NCBI RefSeq assembly: GCF_947501225.1
Contig: NZ_CANMUW010000007.1
Location: 124,001 to 188,000, forward strand
Direction: 5' to 3'
Source of the DNA: an uncultured Shewanella sp.
GTDB taxonomy: Bacteria; Pseudomonadota; Gammaproteobacteria; Enterobacterales; Shewanellaceae
DNA length: 64,000 nt
Shown: positions 36,669 through 46,515 of the stretch, one piece after another
How positions within the stretch are numbered: the stretch's first letter is position 1
Layout: each line of letters opens with the position of its first letter
Notes under the pieces: generated by a model
Told to the model about the DNA's origin: nothing
Database searches by the model: none
The model's input: only the letters and a program-made list of their open reading frames with translations
Program-made: the position numbers and the translations under genes

Positions 36669-37760
36669 TCAGGCATTAGCAACCTTGAGCATATCAAATC
36701 GTGATGGTAAAACCGATGCTAATGAAGCCGCCCCATCACGAAGGAGCTGCTCGGTCGTCTCCCAATCAATGCAGGCATCGGTAACTGAGACCCCGTAGGT
36801 AAGCTCACTCATCGGCTTGCTACTGCTCTGATTGCCCTCTTTAAGATGACTCTCCAGCATGACACCTATGATAGATTGATTGCCATCTGAAATCTGGCCA
36901 AATACATCTTCACAGACCCCTCTCTGCTTGCGGTGATCCTTCGATGAGTTGCCATGACTACAGTCGACAACAAGTCGGGCATTGAGATTAGCACTATGCA
37001 GCTGGCGTTCACACTCGGCCACGCTGGCCGCATCGTAGTTTGGTGTCTTGCCGCCCCGTAATATCACATGCCCATCCGGATTACCGGCGGTTTGCAACAG
37101 GGCAACCTGACCTTTCTGGTTAATGCCCATAAACCTGTGACCACTGGCAGCAGACTCCAGGGCATTAATCGCCACTCCCAGCTTACCATCGGTGCCGTTC
37201 TTGAACCCAACGGGCATAGATAAGCCCGAGGCCATCTCTCTGTGAGTTTGAGATTCTGTGGTACGTGCACCAATTGCAGACCAGGTAACCAGCTCGGACA
37301 GGTATTGAGGGCTGATTGGATCCAGCGCTTCGGTAGCCACCGGCAGGCCAAGCTCGGCTAAGTAGATCATCAACTCACGAGCCTGACGCAACCCCTTCTC
37401 AACATCGAAAGACTCATCCATATCCGGATCATTGATCATCCCTTTCCAGCCAACCGTAGTACGGGGCTTCTCAAAGTACACCCTCATCAGAATGTAGAAC
37501 TCATCACTGAGCTCATCGTGTAGCTTCTTTAGCCTCAACGCATACTCTTTCGCCGAGGCGATATCATGAATTGAGCAAGGCCCGGCGACGATGAGTACGC
37601 GGTTATCGCGCTTGTGCACGATATCGGCCACCGTCTTACGGGCATTGAGTACATAGTGATAAGCATGCTCAGACAAAGGAAATTCAACCTTCAACTCCTG
37701 GGGAGTGACTAATACTTTCTCTGAACTGATATGAACATTGTTGATTGTATCTTGTTGCAT
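36669..37760 (-). CDS. aroF: 3-deoxy-7-phosphoheptulonate (DAHP) synthase, AroF/AroG type I-alpha
   Basis: First enzyme of the shikimate pathway, joining PEP and erythrose-4-P. 363 residues with GPCSIHDIASAKEYA, MRVYFEKPRTTVGWKG, GARTTESQTHREMASGL and VDCSHGNSSKDHRKQ, the intact class I-alpha active-site blocks. Operon position with tyrA suggests the Tyr-regulated isozyme. ATG 37760 has AGGTGG five bases upstream; a GTG three codons earlier is an alternative. The intact active site contrasts with the degenerate DAHPS-like domain on PheA. Confidence 0.95.
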   Translation of the reverse strand: MQQDTINNVHISSEKVLVTPQELKVEFPLSEHAYHYVLNARKTVADIVHKRDNRVLIVAGPCSIHDIASAKEYALRLKKLHDELSDEFYILMRVYFEKPRTTVGWKGMINDPDMDESFDVEKGLRQARELMIYLAELGLPVATEALDPISPQYLSELVTWSAIGARTTESQTHREMASGLSMPVGFKNGTDGKLGVAINALESAASGHRFMGINQKGQVALLQTAGNPDGHVILRGGKTPNYDAASVAECERQLHSANLNARLVVDCSHGNSSKDHRKQRGVCEDVFGQISDGNQSIIGVMLESHLKEGNQSSSKPMSELTYGVSVTDACIDWETTEQLLRDGAASLASVLPSRFDMLKVANA

Positions 37761-37835
37761 GCTAACCACCTGATGACTTATGAAAAACTGAGCTTCGCTA
37801 CATTGCTAACCTGTATTCAATTAAAAACGCGTAAA

Positions 37836-37857
37836 GGTGTAACGGTACACCATTACA
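37836..37857 (-). promoter_or_regulatory. Palindromic candidate operator upstream of aroF-tyrA
   Basis: A perfect inverted repeat GGTGTA-ACGG-TACACC (37836-37851) overlaps TGTAA...TTACA arms (37838-37857). TyrR boxes have TGTAAA-N6-TTTACA with 18-bp total length; here the arms are 20 bp apart end to end, so this is only TyrR-like. It is 76-97 bases before the aroF start. Confidence 0.4.
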
Positions 37858-37997
37858 ACTTAAGGCTAACTATGCCTGTGCTTTCAGATAAGATCAAGGG
37901 GGATCCGGCAACAAGAGGAGAATTCATGGAATAGGGGCTGGCTCCTAGGATCCAGGACCTGGGTTTTAGCTTATACGCGATAGGTCTCAAATGAAAA

Positions 37998-38027
37998 CAG
38001 CTTCCCGGCTGAAGCCGGTCCTACATT
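37998..38027. repeat. REP-like palindromic element
   Basis: CCGGCT-GA-AGCCGG perfect hairpin (38005-38018) followed by TCCTAC, the form of many dispersed gammaproteobacterial REP sequences. It lies in the 500-base gap between aroF and rplS. That gap also holds a second hairpin CCAGG-A-CCTGG (about 37950) and pyrimidine-rich text related to the CTCGTAG family. Confidence 0.65.
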
Positions 38028-38196
38028 TAGAGGTGAGGTATACCTATCGGTATTAGGCTTGCTGCTGTCATCCTGAACTGGTTTCAAACTCTAGCTTTAT
38101 CTCGAAGCTCTAATCTTTCTTTGCCTTTTCTTTCCTCGTAACTCGTCACTCTCTCAGCCTTGTCTTGAACTCGAAACTTTCTCAGCCCTTAGAAAC

Positions 38197-38220
38197 ACAA
38201 AAACCCGCCTTAAGGCGGGT
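38197..38220 (-). terminator. Intrinsic terminator of the rpsP operon
   Basis: Self-complementary ACCCGCCTTAAGGCGGGT (38203-38220). On the minus strand it is followed by a U-run, 43 bases past the rplS stop. Confidence 0.9.
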
Positions 38221-38263
38221 CATTGTGCGAACACTGCATCTTTTTTTACTGCGTACTACTAAA

Positions 38264-38617
38264 TTACTTAGTAGAAAGCTTCTCACGGATACGTGCAGAC
38301 TTACCTGAACGCTCACGTAGGTAGTAAAGCTTAGCACGACGAACACGGCCGCGACGCTTAACTTCGATGCTAGAGATGATTGGGCTGTGAGTCTGGAACG
38401 CACGCTCAACACCTTCACCATTAGAGATTTTACGTACTGTGAATGCAGAGTGCACGCCGCGGTTACGCTTAGCGATTACAACGCCTTCAAACGCCTGTAG
38501 ACGCTCTTTACCGCCTTCTACAACACGTACTTTAACAACTACTGTGTCACCTGCACCAAACTCTGGTACATCTTGCTTCATTTGCTCTTCGTTGAGCATT
38601 TTAATGATGTTATTCAT
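38264..38617 (-). CDS. rplS: 50S ribosomal protein L19
   Basis: 117 residues, [20 protein letters not shown], with [26 protein letters not shown] and [23 protein letters not shown], typical of L19 at the 30S-50S interface. Last gene of rpsP-rimM-trmD-rplS, 35 bases after trmD. Preferred codons indicate high expression. Confidence 0.98.
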   Translation of the reverse strand: MNNIIKMLNEEQMKQDVPEFGAGDTVVVKVRVVEGGKERLQAFEGVVIAKRNRGVHSAFTVRKISNGEGVERAFQTHSPIISSIEVKRRGRVRRAKLYYLRERSGKSARIREKLSTK

Positions 38618-38652
38618 GAAATAAACTCCATACTAGGTATAACTGTCCGTAA

Positions 38653-39399
38653 CTATCCGCTTTGGTTCGTTTGGTCAACAAACTCACTCAACAGCTTCGT
38701 TTGTTCGTCAGTCAGAGCTAGATTTTCTAATAAATCTGGTCGTCTTAACAAAGTTCTACCGAGACTCTGTTGTAGACGCCAGCGTCTAATATGTTCGTGG
38801 TTACCACTTAACAACACTGCCGGTACATCTAAACCATCCAAGGTTTCGGGACGCGTATAGTGTGGACAATCCAGTAATCCGTCAGAGAAGGAATCCTGCT
38901 CCGCCGAGGCTTTTTTTCCCAGAACACCGGGAACCAGCCGCGATACCGAATCTATCAGAGTCATCGCCGGAAGTTCACCGCCCGAAAGCACGTAATCTCC
39001 GATTGACCACTCCTCATCCACTTCAGTTTGAATGATGCGCTCATCGATACCTTCATACCGACCACACACCAAAACCAAACTGTCAGATTTAGCTAACTCT
39101 TCGACGCCTTGCTGTGTCAGCTTACGTCCCTGAGGAGATAGATAAATCACCTTTGCGCTGTCGCCGGTTGCAGCTTTAGCTGCATGGATGGCGTCGCGTA
39201 AGGGCTGCACCATCATCAACATGCCAGGGCCACCACCGTAAGGTCGGTCATCCACTGTCTTATGTTTATCATGGGTGAAATCTCTTGGATTCCACGTTTG
39301 CAACTCAAGCAAGCCGTTGTTAACGGCTCGACCCGTTACTCCAAAGTCTGTTACGGCGCGAAACATCTCAGGAAACAGGGTTACTACCCCTAACCGCAT
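38653..39399 (-). CDS. trmD: tRNA (guanine-37-N1)-methyltransferase
   Basis: SAM-dependent enzyme methylating G37 of tRNAs reading CNN codons, preventing frameshifts. 248 residues. SPOUT trefoil-knot motifs are visible: [32 protein letters not shown] and [15 protein letters not shown], with the N-terminal [13 protein letters not shown]. Third gene of the rpsP operon, 15 bases after rimM. Confidence 0.98.
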   Translation of the reverse strand: MRLGVVTLFPEMFRAVTDFGVTGRAVNNGLLELQTWNPRDFTHDKHKTVDDRPYGGGPGMLMMVQPLRDAIHAAKAATGDSAKVIYLSPQGRKLTQQGVEELAKSDSLVLVCGRYEGIDERIIQTEVDEEWSIGDYVLSGGELPAMTLIDSVSRLVPGVLGKKASAEQDSFSDGLLDCPHYTRPETLDGLDVPAVLLSGNHEHIRRWRLQQSLGRTLLRRPDLLENLALTDEQTKLLSEFVDQTNQSG

Positions 39400-39414
39400 C
39401 TGTTCTACCTCGAC

Positions 39415-39945
39415 TTAAAAGTCCGGTTCCCAATCCACTGTGATCTGTTTTTCCGACACATTCACCTCAACGATGAACTGTTCGGTGACAAAGGGGATCA
39501 TACGTTCCGCTTTGCCGAAGCCATCTTTTGCGTTAGCTTTAACTAAAAGAACATCATTCGATCCTGTTTCCACGATCTCCTGCACCTTCCCCATGTTATA
39601 GCCTTTGGTATTCACCACTTCACAGCCGATAAGGTCTCGCCAGTAGAATTCATCTTCCGGCAAGATCTCCATCTGCTCTGGAGTAACCGCAATCTCACAG
39701 TTAGTGAGCATCTGCGCGTGTTCCCGTGTATCTACGCCCTCAAGAGAAGCAACAACGGCTTTTCCTTGATAGCGCCACTGGAGCACTTTAACCTCACGCC
39801 ATTCACCCTGCTCTTTAATCAGCCAAGGAGAATAGTCAAAAATACCTTCAACAGATTCGGTATAGGTAGTGATCTTCAACCAACCCTTAATGCCATAACT
39901 GGAACCTAATTTGCCCAGTATGACAGGTTCTTGTTTACTACTCAT
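39415..39945 (-). CDS. rimM: 16S rRNA processing protein RimM
   Basis: 30S maturation factor that binds S19 and the 16S head. About 176 residues, with the N-terminal beta-barrel motif [15 protein letters not shown] and a PRC-barrel C-terminus ([30 protein letters not shown]). The ATG at 39945 is preferred over an adjacent TTG, with AAGG nine bases upstream. It sits between rpsP and trmD, the conserved order. Confidence 0.96.
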   Translation of the reverse strand: MSSKQEPVILGKLGSSYGIKGWLKITTYTESVEGIFDYSPWLIKEQGEWREVKVLQWRYQGKAVVASLEGVDTREHAQMLTNCEIAVTPEQMEILPEDEFYWRDLIGCEVVNTKGYNMGKVQEIVETGSNDVLLVKANAKDGFGKAERMIPFVTEQFIVEVNVSEKQITVDWEPDF

Positions 39946-39965
39946 CAATCTATACCTTAACGCTA

Positions 39966-40217
39966 TTAAGCAGCAGCTTTACGAGCGTCTTTGATCAACT
40001 TTGCTACGCGATCTGATGTAGCAGCACCAGTTGCAACCCAGTGCTCAACACGATCAAGGTCTAAACGTAGAGTCTCTTCCTGGCCACGAGCCATTGGGTT
40101 GAAGAAACCAACACGTTCGATGAAACGACCGTCACGAGCATTACGGCTATCAGCAACTACGATGTTGTAAAATGGACGCTTTTTTGCGCCGCCACGAGCT
40201 AAACGAATGGTAACCAT
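39966..40217 (-). CDS. rpsP: 30S ribosomal protein S16
   Basis: 83 residues, [20 protein letters not shown] and [18 protein letters not shown], diagnostic of S16, an early 30S assembly protein. First gene of the operon. The ribosome site GAGGAT precedes ATG 40217. The longer upstream-open frame is not protein-like and is excluded. Confidence 0.98.
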   Translation of the reverse strand: MVTIRLARGGAKKRPFYNIVVADSRNARDGRFIERVGFFNPMARGQEETLRLDLDRVEHWVATGAATSDRVAKLIKDARKAAA

Positions 40218-40460
40218 GCGTCTTTTATCCTCTAATGATTTGCCTCTTTCTGAAGCAAAAATAAAAACTGGAACCCCGTGTTCGCGAAGAGTCCCAGATA
40301 GAAAGCCGGACGATTTTACCTTACTCGCCAGCGAATGCAACCAAATATACCAATTCTGATTAAACTCTATGCAATTAAATACAGTTTAGGATTGGTAATT
40401 TTTCCATCTTTTCTTACTGTCATCTCATACGGGTGGCACAGACCCGATAGTGACGATAAA

Positions 40461-40499
40461 TAGAAAGCCCACAGACACCAATATTAGCATCTGTGGGCT
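40461..40499 (-). terminator. Intrinsic terminator of ffh
   Basis: Stem AGCCCACAGA / TCTGTGGGCT (40466-40475 with 40490-40499) with a 14-base loop and T-rich tail on the minus strand. It separates ffh from rpsP. Confidence 0.85.
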
Positions 40500-40523
40500 C
40501 ATTAACCGATATAAGTGTAAGTT

Positions 40524-41897
40524 CTAGCGACCCGGCATCTTCATTCCCGGAGGTAGCATGCCGCTCATGCCACGCATCATCTTCTTCATTCCACCTTTAC
40601 CAGACATCTTTTTCATCATCTTCTGCATCTGGCTAAACTGCTTCAACAGACGGTTAACGTCTTGTATCTGAGTGCCTGACCCCTGAGCGATACGACGCTT
40701 ACGCGACCCCTTGATGATATCGGGACGAGCGCGCTCCCCCTTAGTCATGGAGTTGATGATCGCTTCCATCTGATTCGTCATCTTGCCATTCTGAACTTGA
40801 GCTAAAGCTTCCGGAGGCAACTGACCGACACCCGGGAGCTTCTCAATCATGCCCATCATGCCGCCCATGTTCTTCATCTGCTGCAGTTGCTCACGAAAAT
40901 CTTCCAGGTCGAAACTGCCGCCCTTTTTAACCTTGGAAGCAAGCTTCATCGCCTTGTCTTTATCGACCCCGCGCTCTACCTCCTCAATCAGCGACAGTAC
41001 GTCGCCCATCCCCAGGATTCGCGATGCGACACGATCGGGATGGAACGGCTCAAGAGCATCGGTCTTCTCACCCACACCTAAGAACTTGATCGGTTTTCCG
41101 GTAATGTGACGAATAGACAATGCCGCACCACCGCGAGCATCACCGTCGACCTTGGTCAATACCACACCGGTCAGAGGCAGGGCTTCATTAAAGGCCTTAG
41201 CCGTATTGGCCGCGTCCTGACCCGTCATGGCATCGACAACGAAAAGGGTCTCAACAGGATTGACCGCGGCGTGCAATGCCTTGATCTCATCCATCATGCT
41301 CTCATCGACGTGCAAGCGGCCGGCGGTATCGACAATCACCACATCGATAAACTTCAGTTTAGCGTGAGCCATGGCCGCATTAACAATGTCGATAGGCTTC
41401 TGGCTAACATCTGAAGGGAAGAATTCCACCTCCACCTCAGTGGCCAGCGTTTCAAGCTGTTTGATCGCCGCAGGGCGGTAGACGTCGGCACTGACAACAA
41501 GGACAGATTTTTTGTCTCTTTCACGAAGGAACTTAGATAGTTTAGCGACACTGGTCGTTTTACCGGCACCTTGCAAACCCGCCATCATAATCACAGCCGG
41601 TGGCTGAGTCGAAAGGTCCAGACCTTCATTCGCCTCGCCCATCGCGTTTTCTAACTCGCTCTGGACTATCTTAATAAATGCCTGACCCGGACTTAGACTC
41701 TTTGAAACCTCCAAGCCAACAGCACGCTCTTTTACACCGTTGACGAAGGCTCGTACAACAGGCAAAGCAACATCAGCCTCAAGCAACGCCATGCGCACTT
41801 CTCGCAAGGTGTCCTTAACATTTTCTTCAGTTAAGCGTCCACGACCACTGATATTTTTCAGCGTTCGTGACAGTCTGTCCGTTAGGTTCTCAAACAT
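40524..41897 (-). CDS. ffh: Signal recognition particle protein Ffh
   Basis: SRP54 GTPase that, with 4.5S RNA, delivers nascent membrane proteins to FtsY. 457 residues: N domain (1-90), G domain with GLQGAGKTTSVAKLSKFL, DVYRPAAIKQLE, VDTAGRLHVD and LTKVDGDARGG, and a Met-rich M domain ending KMMKKMSGKGGMKKMMRG. All motifs are intact. Divergent from the ypjD-like gene; the 460-base gap holds both promoters. Confidence 0.98.
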   Translation of the reverse strand: MFENLTDRLSRTLKNISGRGRLTEENVKDTLREVRMALLEADVALPVVRAFVNGVKERAVGLEVSKSLSPGQAFIKIVQSELENAMGEANEGLDLSTQPPAVIMMAGLQGAGKTTSVAKLSKFLRERDKKSVLVVSADVYRPAAIKQLETLATEVEVEFFPSDVSQKPIDIVNAAMAHAKLKFIDVVIVDTAGRLHVDESMMDEIKALHAAVNPVETLFVVDAMTGQDAANTAKAFNEALPLTGVVLTKVDGDARGGAALSIRHITGKPIKFLGVGEKTDALEPFHPDRVASRILGMGDVLSLIEEVERGVDKDKAMKLASKVKKGGSFDLEDFREQLQQMKNMGGMMGMIEKLPGVGQLPPEALAQVQNGKMTNQMEAIINSMTKGERARPDIIKGSRKRRIAQGSGTQIQDVNRLLKQFSQMQKMMKKMSGKGGMKKMMRGMSGMLPPGMKMPGR

Positions 41898-42358
41898 TAT
41901 CGAGTTCTTTACCGTTTAGAATTTACATTGATGCGGCGTATTATATACCCAAGCCAACTTAAGATGCCAGCTTCCCCCTCCCCCTTGAGTCCCCGCTGCG
42001 CTTAGCTAAGAGTATTAATAGCTTCACTCGATAAAAAGCCCTGCAGCGCCGAGCTTCTCAATGAGCGGCCGGCAGACTCACTCAGTTTCACTTAGGCATG
42101 GAGACCAGAGGTTGCAGTATTGCATCTATGAGTTGAGCATCTGATGTGTAAATCCCCATAATGAGGGTAACAAATGTGTAAAACTTAGGCCTAACGCTCA
42201 GAAAGAACTAATTTTTGTACGCTAAGCTACTGCACAATTGGTTGTCGCTCGTGTTATTCTAGGAATAAGATTTACATGTGAACTTCACCTGTTAGATGCA
42301 GCTACTTGTATCGCCAACAGTCAGTACACTGCAAACACAAACGATAGGTTAATACTCA
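41898..42358. other. Intergenic region between ffh and the ypjD-like gene
   Basis: About 460 bases containing divergent promoters. I see no gene or strong repeat. The middle part (about 41960-42110) is purine/pyrimidine mixed with weak hairpins only. Confidence 0.5.
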
Positions 42359-43150
42359 ATGGTCATATTTTCCGCTTCAGCCATGTTATTTTACTGCATT
42401 GCCTTAGTGCTGGTGGTTAGTCGTCTCTTTCATGCCGACGGCCCTAATCGACGCATTGTTGCCGCCTTTGCCGCAATCGCGGTAGTACTTCATGCAGCCG
42501 CACTCTCTCAGGCCATCTTCACAGGAGACGGTCAAAACTTTAGTCTGACCAATGTTATCTCTCTGGTGAACTGGATCATCGCTTTCAGCTTCACCGTGCT
42601 GCTGTTCAGGCTGAAGATGATAGTCGTAGTGCCTGTCGTTTACGCCTGTTCGATCATCTCCGTCGCCCTTCTGTGGCTGGTTCCGCCTGAATATATCACT
42701 CACTTCGAACTGAACCCGGATATGTTGTCTCATGTGGTGCTTTCGCTCATGGCCTACAGCGCCCTGATGATCGCGGCCCTCTACGCCATTCAGCTTGCAA
42801 TCATCCAACATAAGTTAAAGAGCAAAAAACTCATCATGAGTCCCTCCATGCCACCACTTATGACAGTAGAGAAGCAGCTTTACCATCTGGTCATTGTCGG
42901 CGTGATCCTATTGAGCCTCTCGTTAGCTACCGGATTCATCTTCCTCGATGATATGTTCTCTGAAGGAAAAGGACACAAGGCGATACTCTCTATCATCGCC
43001 TGGTTTACCTATATTGCCATGCTTGCACAGCAATATTGGGTTGGTTGTAAAATAAGAACCGCCGTGCTCTACACTCTGACCGGAGCCACCATGCTATCGC
43101 TCGCCTACTTTGGTGCCCGAATAGTCAAAGAGCTTATCCTTACCCAGTGA
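42359..43150 (+). CDS. CcsA/YpjD-like inner-membrane protein (cytochrome c assembly family)
   Basis: 263 residues with about eight hydrophobic helices. It belongs to the group annotated YpjD, related to the haem-handling CcsA/CcmC fold: conserved His in VVLHAAALSQAIF and DMLSHVVLSLMAYSALMIAALYAIQ, and GKGHKAILSIIAWFTY near the end. E. coli ypjD also lies next to ffh and the corB-like yfjD, so the context agrees. The physiological role is not established. Confidence 0.88.
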   Translation: MVIFSASAMLFYCIALVLVVSRLFHADGPNRRIVAAFAAIAVVLHAAALSQAIFTGDGQNFSLTNVISLVNWIIAFSFTVLLFRLKMIVVVPVVYACSIISVALLWLVPPEYITHFELNPDMLSHVVLSLMAYSALMIAALYAIQLAIIQHKLKSKKLIMSPSMPPLMTVEKQLYHLVIVGVILLSLSLATGFIFLDDMFSEGKGHKAILSIIAWFTYIAMLAQQYWVGCKIRTAVLYTLTGATMLSLAYFGARIVKELILTQ

Positions 43151-43333
43151 TGGCGCGAATTAGCCTGAAACTATAGCCCTGGTTAGCCTTATTAACAGTG
43201 ATATTCAGCAGCTTGAATCTATCCTAATCAATAAGGCTAACTTGACACTTACTTCGATTCGCTGTAATTACTGGTTTATTACGCTTACTTTATGTTTTTA
43301 TAACATGTTCTCACCCAACACCGGAGCCCCTTT

Positions 43334-44617
43334 TTGGACGCGATATCGACAAGCGCACTCCTGCTTATTCTTGTAATATTACTGATTATTTCAGCCTACT
43401 TCTCCGGCTCAGAAACCGCGATGATGTCCCTAAATCGCTACCGTCTAAAGCACCTCGCATCTAAGGGGCATAAGGGAGCAAATCGCGCAATCAGGATGTT
43501 AGAGCGACCTGATAGATTAATTGGACTTATCTTAATAGGTAACAACCTGGTCAATATCTTAGCCGCCTCTTTAGCCACTATCTTGGCCACTCGCCATTTC
43601 GGTCCTGTCGCAGGACCAGCTATTGCTACAGGTGTTCTTACCTTAGTCGTACTTGTTTTTGCAGAAGTCACCCCAAAAACGGTCGCCGCCCTGCACCCGG
43701 AGCGGGTAGCCTTCCCCTCCAGCTTTATGCTTAAGTGGCTCCTGGTCGTATTCTCCCCGCTGGTAAAAATAGTCAATGCTATTACTTCCGGAGTGTTGCG
43801 TCTTATTGGCATTCACTCGATAAAAACATCTGATGCACTGAGTCAGGAGGAGTTGAGAACCGTCGTTCACGAAGCCGGAGCTCTCATCCCGACGCGCCAC
43901 CAGGAGATGCTACTGTCGATAATGGATCTGGAGAAGGTCACAGTCGAAGACATCATGGTTCCCCGTTCAGATCTCTATGCCATCAACGTCAATGACGAGT
44001 TCAAGAGTATCAATAAGCAGGTGATTCAGAGCCCTCATACCCGCGTCTTGCTATACAGGGACAATATCGATGATGCCGTCGGTTTCGTTCACCTACGCGA
44101 TGCTCTGCGGTTACAATCTAAGGAGCAGTTCAGCAAGTCCTCGCTGCTTCGCGCCGTGAAAGAGCTCTACTTCATCCCTGAAGGTACGCCGCTCAACGTA
44201 CAACTGGGTAACTTCCAGCAGAATAAAGAGCGTATAGGATTAGTGGTCGACGAATACGGGGATATTCAAGGCTTAGTTACTCTGGAGGATATCCTCGAGG
44301 AGATAGTTGGTGACTTCACGACCTCCATGGTCACCACTCCGAGCGAAGATATCAATAAGCAGCAGGATGGCAGCTTCTTAATCGAAGCGACCATCAACAT
44401 TCGTGAGATGAATAAAGAGATGCACTGGGACTTCCCCATCGACGGACCCAAGACTCTCAATGGACTCATCGTCGAGTACCTGGAGGAGATCCCGGCCCCC
44501 AACACCAGTATGCGAATCGCCGGCTACCCAATCGAGGTGGTCGATGTGGCTGAAAACATGGTCAAGACCGTAAGGGTCATGCCGCAATACTATAAGGCAC
44601 CTAAGAAGGCCGATTAG
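43334..44617 (+). CDS. CNNM/HlyC-CorC family membrane protein (YfjD/CorB-like)
   Basis: 427 residues. Residues 1-180 form the DUF21/CNNM membrane domain (LLIISAYFSGSETAMMSLNRYRL). A CBS pair follows (VEDIMVPRSDLYAINVND and EERIGLVVDEYGDIQGLVTLEDILEEI-like text), and a C-terminal CorC/HlyC transporter-associated domain ends it. The family is linked to Mg2+/Co2+ efflux. The start is TTG at 43334 with GGAG seven bases upstream. Same order ffh, ypjD, yfjD as in E. coli. Confidence 0.92.
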   Translation: MDAISTSALLLILVILLIISAYFSGSETAMMSLNRYRLKHLASKGHKGANRAIRMLERPDRLIGLILIGNNLVNILAASLATILATRHFGPVAGPAIATGVLTLVVLVFAEVTPKTVAALHPERVAFPSSFMLKWLLVVFSPLVKIVNAITSGVLRLIGIHSIKTSDALSQEELRTVVHEAGALIPTRHQEMLLSIMDLEKVTVEDIMVPRSDLYAINVNDEFKSINKQVIQSPHTRVLLYRDNIDDAVGFVHLRDALRLQSKEQFSKSSLLRAVKELYFIPEGTPLNVQLGNFQQNKERIGLVVDEYGDIQGLVTLEDILEEIVGDFTTSMVTTPSEDINKQQDGSFLIEATINIREMNKEMHWDFPIDGPKTLNGLIVEYLEEIPAPNTSMRIAGYPIEVVDVAENMVKTVRVMPQYYKAPKKAD

Positions 44618-44678
44618 TCATCGATACCTGAGTAGGGTAAAGGCTTCGCTTAGCTTTCTCCCTCCTGTACGAGTTTAC

Positions 44679-45224
44679 TTATGAGCGCGCCTCGCGGCGC
44701 TCGGCTTCCAATACACGACGTTTATCTACCGCCATCGGCGTGATCTGCTTATCCAGTTCCCTTTCGAGCCCCAGCATAAAATAGACCTCAGCCATCAGGA
44801 AGAATGGCCCTATGAGTAACTGGTTCAGGTCGTCCACGAAGGCAGGCTTAGCCTTCTCATATTTATGGCCTATCAGCTGAAACACCCAACCTATGATAAA
44901 TACAGAAATTGCAATCCAGAGCCCCCACTTCAGCTGGGCCGCCAGATTTGATGTATAGAGTACCGGAATGATAAACAGGGTTAGCCCTATCGCCAGGCGG
45001 GCATGTAAACGGAAGTAATAGATGAGTACCCCAATCGTAAAGGCACCGGCAACATTGATGCTTATTGCGGGCTCATCCAGGGCAAAAAACTTCACAGGGA
45101 TAAGGTTGAGCAGCAGGAACAGCGACCAGATGATCAAGGGGATCCCCACAAAGTGAGTCCTTATGTTCTTCGGGTTCAGGTGGACGCTCTTATAGGTCGA
45201 TAACTGCTCTTCGGCGGATTTCAT
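44679..45224 (-). CDS. Mpo1-like (DUF962/YGL010w) membrane protein
   Basis: 181 residues with four hydrophobic segments. It carries family histidine motifs HLNPKNIRTHFVGIP (about 16-30) and IGHKYEKAKPAFVDDLNQLLIGPFFL (about 118). In yeast, Mpo1 is an Fe-dependent dioxygenase of 2-hydroxy fatty acids; bacterial members are poorly studied. The start at 45224 is preceded by AGAGGAAGAG. Function here is inferred only from family. Confidence 0.85.
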   Translation of the reverse strand: MKSAEEQLSTYKSVHLNPKNIRTHFVGIPLIIWSLFLLLNLIPVKFFALDEPAISINVAGAFTIGVLIYYFRLHARLAIGLTLFIIPVLYTSNLAAQLKWGLWIAISVFIIGWVFQLIGHKYEKAKPAFVDDLNQLLIGPFFLMAEVYFMLGLERELDKQITPMAVDKRRVLEAERREARS

Positions 45225-45492
45225 CTCTTCCTCTCCATGTGTAAGTGTGACGTTAGTCTCATTTATCACTAACTTAATCCATTTCTGACACTATTAACAG
45301 GGGCAATATTTATATCAGCCACAGATTTGCCGACGCTCGGCTCTTCGGCAAAATACCTGAGGTAATCAAAAAGTCAAAACACTATAGCTCCCCTGCTAAC
45401 AACAGATGACAAGCCGAAAGATTAATCTGTTTTAGTTAGCCAAACTCATCTATATTAAACAAAATAAAACAAAATCAACGCACAAGTGATAC

Positions 45493-46515
45493 ATGAAGCA
45501 CACTTACAGCCACAATTCAGTAACAGATTCAGATTTCACCCTGAACGCCATACTCGATCTCATCGTCGAAGGAACATGGGACTGGAACGGTGAGACCGGT
45601 CATGTTACCCGAAGCCCGGGTTGGTATCGCATGCTTGGCTACGAAGTGGGGATATTTCAGGAGAACGTGTTTACCTGGGAAAATATCATTCATCCCGATG
45701 ACTACAAAAGGGTGATGGCACACTTCGAGCAGTACATAACAGGCAAGTCCACGCAATACCTTATCGAGTACCGCTGCAGGAAATCTGACGGCAGCTACCT
45801 GTGGATAGTCGACCGGGCCAAAATACTGGCTTACAAAGACGATGGCACAGTATCCAGGATGGTTGGCGCACATCATAATATTGATAATAAAAAGCGGGCC
45901 GAGGAGGAGGTCAGTAAGCTCAATAAGCTCCTGCAGCAGGGCAATATGTCACTGGACAACCTGATAAAGATAAATGCGAAGGAGTTGGAGAAGAAAAATC
46001 AAGAGCTCGAGGAGAAGATTAAAGAGGTAGCGCTGCTCTCCGATATCGACCCGCTTACCTCTATCGCTAACCGAAGAAGCTTCGAAAGGGAGCTCAGCAA
46101 AGAGGTGTTACGCTCAAGAAGATATCACCACCCCCTCTCCCTGGCCATCTTCGACATAGACCTATTCAAGAATATCAATGACAGCTATGGCCATAAGAAG
46201 GGCGATCTAATTCTGCAAAAATTGTGTCAGTTGATCTCCGCAAATATCAGGGAGCTCGATTGCTTCGCGCGTTGGGGAGGCGAAGAGTTTGTGCTGATAT
46301 TTCCGGAGCTAACACTGGAAAAAGCACTTATCGCGACCGAAAAACTGAGAACAACAATCAGCCGGTATGAGATTGAGCCCAATTTATTCATCACCTGCAG
46401 CTTCGGCGTCACCGAATGCACAGATGAGGACACCATAGAGGATCTGTTTCAACGCATAGACGAGTCACTCTACCAGGCCAAAAGCAAAGGCCGCAACAGA
46501 ATAGAGAGCCTGTAA
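45493..46515 (+). CDS. PAS-GGDEF diguanylate cyclase
   Basis: 340 residues, soluble. A PAS/PAC domain spans about 20-135 (WDWNGETGHVTRSPGWYRMLGY; GSYLWIVDRAKI). A coiled coil covers about 136-180, and a GGDEF domain follows. The active site is RWGGEEFVLIFP (about 260), with DIDLFKNINDSYGHKKGD. An RxxD inhibition site, RELD, lies five residues before GGEEF, so product feedback is likely. It makes c-di-GMP. The ligand of the PAS domain is unknown. Confidence 0.95.
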   Translation: MKHTYSHNSVTDSDFTLNAILDLIVEGTWDWNGETGHVTRSPGWYRMLGYEVGIFQENVFTWENIIHPDDYKRVMAHFEQYITGKSTQYLIEYRCRKSDGSYLWIVDRAKILAYKDDGTVSRMVGAHHNIDNKKRAEEEVSKLNKLLQQGNMSLDNLIKINAKELEKKNQELEEKIKEVALLSDIDPLTSIANRRSFERELSKEVLRSRRYHHPLSLAIFDIDLFKNINDSYGHKKGDLILQKLCQLISANIRELDCFARWGGEEFVLIFPELTLEKALIATEKLRTTISRYEIEPNLFITCSFGVTECTDEDTIEDLFQRIDESLYQAKSKGRNRIESL

